From an uncultured Mucilaginibacter sp. (GTDB taxonomy: Bacteria; Bacteroidota; Bacteroidia; Sphingobacteriales; Sphingobacteriaceae): 32,199 nucleotides of DNA. The notes below the pieces were generated by a model. The model made no database searches. It was not told where the DNA came from and worked only from the letters and a program-made list of their open reading frames with translations. Positions 31,806 to 32,199 of this stretch are shown here, one piece after another. The translations under genes and the position numbers were made by a program. Within the stretch, counting starts at the first letter, position 1. Every line of letters begins with the position of its first letter. Location: assembly GCF_937859865.1 (NCBI RefSeq), contig NZ_CALMAT010000092.1:1-32199 (forward strand). Reading direction: 5' to 3'.

Positions 31806-32199
31806 TTATTTCCCGATACAAAACCGGCTAAAAATATTCTCCAGCAAATCATCCGTGGTAACGGCGCCGGTAATCTCGCCCAAGTAATACAACGCCTGTT
31901 TGATGTCCATTGCCAAAAAATCAGAAGTAACCGGGTTTTCCATGCCATCCAAAACGCGTTCTAACGATTCCTGCGTTTTTTGCAAAGCTTCCAAGTGGCG
32001 GATATTGGTAATGACCGTTTCTTCTCCCGTCAGCCTTTTTTGAATGGCGGTTTCGTAAATCAGTTGTTTCAGTTCGTTGATATGCTGCTTTTCTTTAGCT
32101 GAGATTTGTAAATATTTTACAGTTTCCGAAGAACCAAAGTAGATGCTTTTTTTAGCAGGCAAATCTATTTTATTGGCGATGGCTAAAGTTGGAATTCCT
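31806..32199 (-). CDS. mnmE: tRNA modification GTPase MnmE, C-terminal part (5' end outside window)
   Basis: The minus-strand frame is open to the right edge and gives about 130 residues. It begins GIPTLAIANKIDLP, the G4 motif NKID of the G domain, then QISAKE (G5). The helical C-terminal domain follows and ends FSRFCIGK, the diagnostic C-[IVL]-G-K tail whose Cys is family-specific. MnmE works with MnmG to make the 5-carboxymethylaminomethyl group on U34 of tRNAs. The TTG at 32162 is internal, not a start. Confidence 0.95.
   Translation of the reverse strand, partial: GIPTLAIANKIDLPAKKSIYFGSSETVKYLQISAKEKQHINELKQLIYETAIQKRLTGEETVITNIRHLEALQKTQESLERVLDGMENPVTSDFLAMDIKQALYYLGEITGAVTTDDLLENIFSRFCIGK

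Noticed and set aside
1-32199. Prophage, ICE or insertion sequence
   Set aside because: No integrase, transposase, phage structural or conjugation genes were seen; the tRNAs have no adjacent integrase or direct repeat.

Overview
This window reads as chromosomal DNA from a Bacteroidota bacterium, most likely a member of the Sphingobacteriaceae (Pedobacter/Mucilaginibacter-like; an inference from protein style and gene order, not a database match). Supporting signs are several promoters with the Bacteroidota -7 box TAnnTTTG, few Shine-Dalgarno sequences, a TamB/LptFG-type Gram-negative envelope, RibBA next to an LptF/LptG permease, DUF4142, YceI and START-like proteins.

Layout. 1-594: C-terminal part of L-arabinose isomerase. 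685-4717: a minus-strand run with an AT-rich orphan membrane-anchored protein, a HAD phosphatase, an exported thioredoxin, an alpha/beta hydrolase and a fatty-acid desaturase. 4718-6055: a gene-poor AT-rich stretch with a probable small RNA or short leader ending in a strong terminator, and two tandem paralogous mini-lipoproteins of 56 and 58 aa. 6056-9699: a small membrane protein, a Cys-containing 80-aa protein, an MRJP/SMP-30-like lipoprotein, a LysE-type exporter and YceI. 9797-15775: a genome-maintenance block with uvrA (minus), then on the plus strand an ECF sigma factor with a 66-aa companion, nth and recA. 15841-24663: a 56-aa membrane protein and tsaD (minus), the 1478-aa tamB (plus), ribBA and an LptF/LptG permease (minus). 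24692-27922: a START-like protein, tRNA-Met(CAT), tRNA-Glu(TTC), a Spy/CpxP-like secreted protein, accA and a DUF4142 protein. 28304-32199: an AraC regulator, an aldo/keto reductase, the decayed remains of an AbiEii-type toxin locus, ferritin, and the C-terminal part of mnmE.

Most genes are ordinary housekeeping genes. The outstanding feature is a dispersed short element, core GRTAAAAGAAGCATC with a less frequent sister core GRTAAAAACAGCATC. It is usually preceded by TTTTTA (or a T-rich variant) and four to five further bases. I counted by hand about 30 good copies, roughly one per kb, in both orientations. About 26 lie in the roughly 16% of the window that is non-coding, often touching start codons, stop codons or terminators; a few sit inside genes. 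One locus (23057-23221) holds two 87-bp tandem units with two copies each, and there the core is flanked by perfect 7-base inverted arms. I know of no described function for this element, and it is the best candidate here for an undescribed system.
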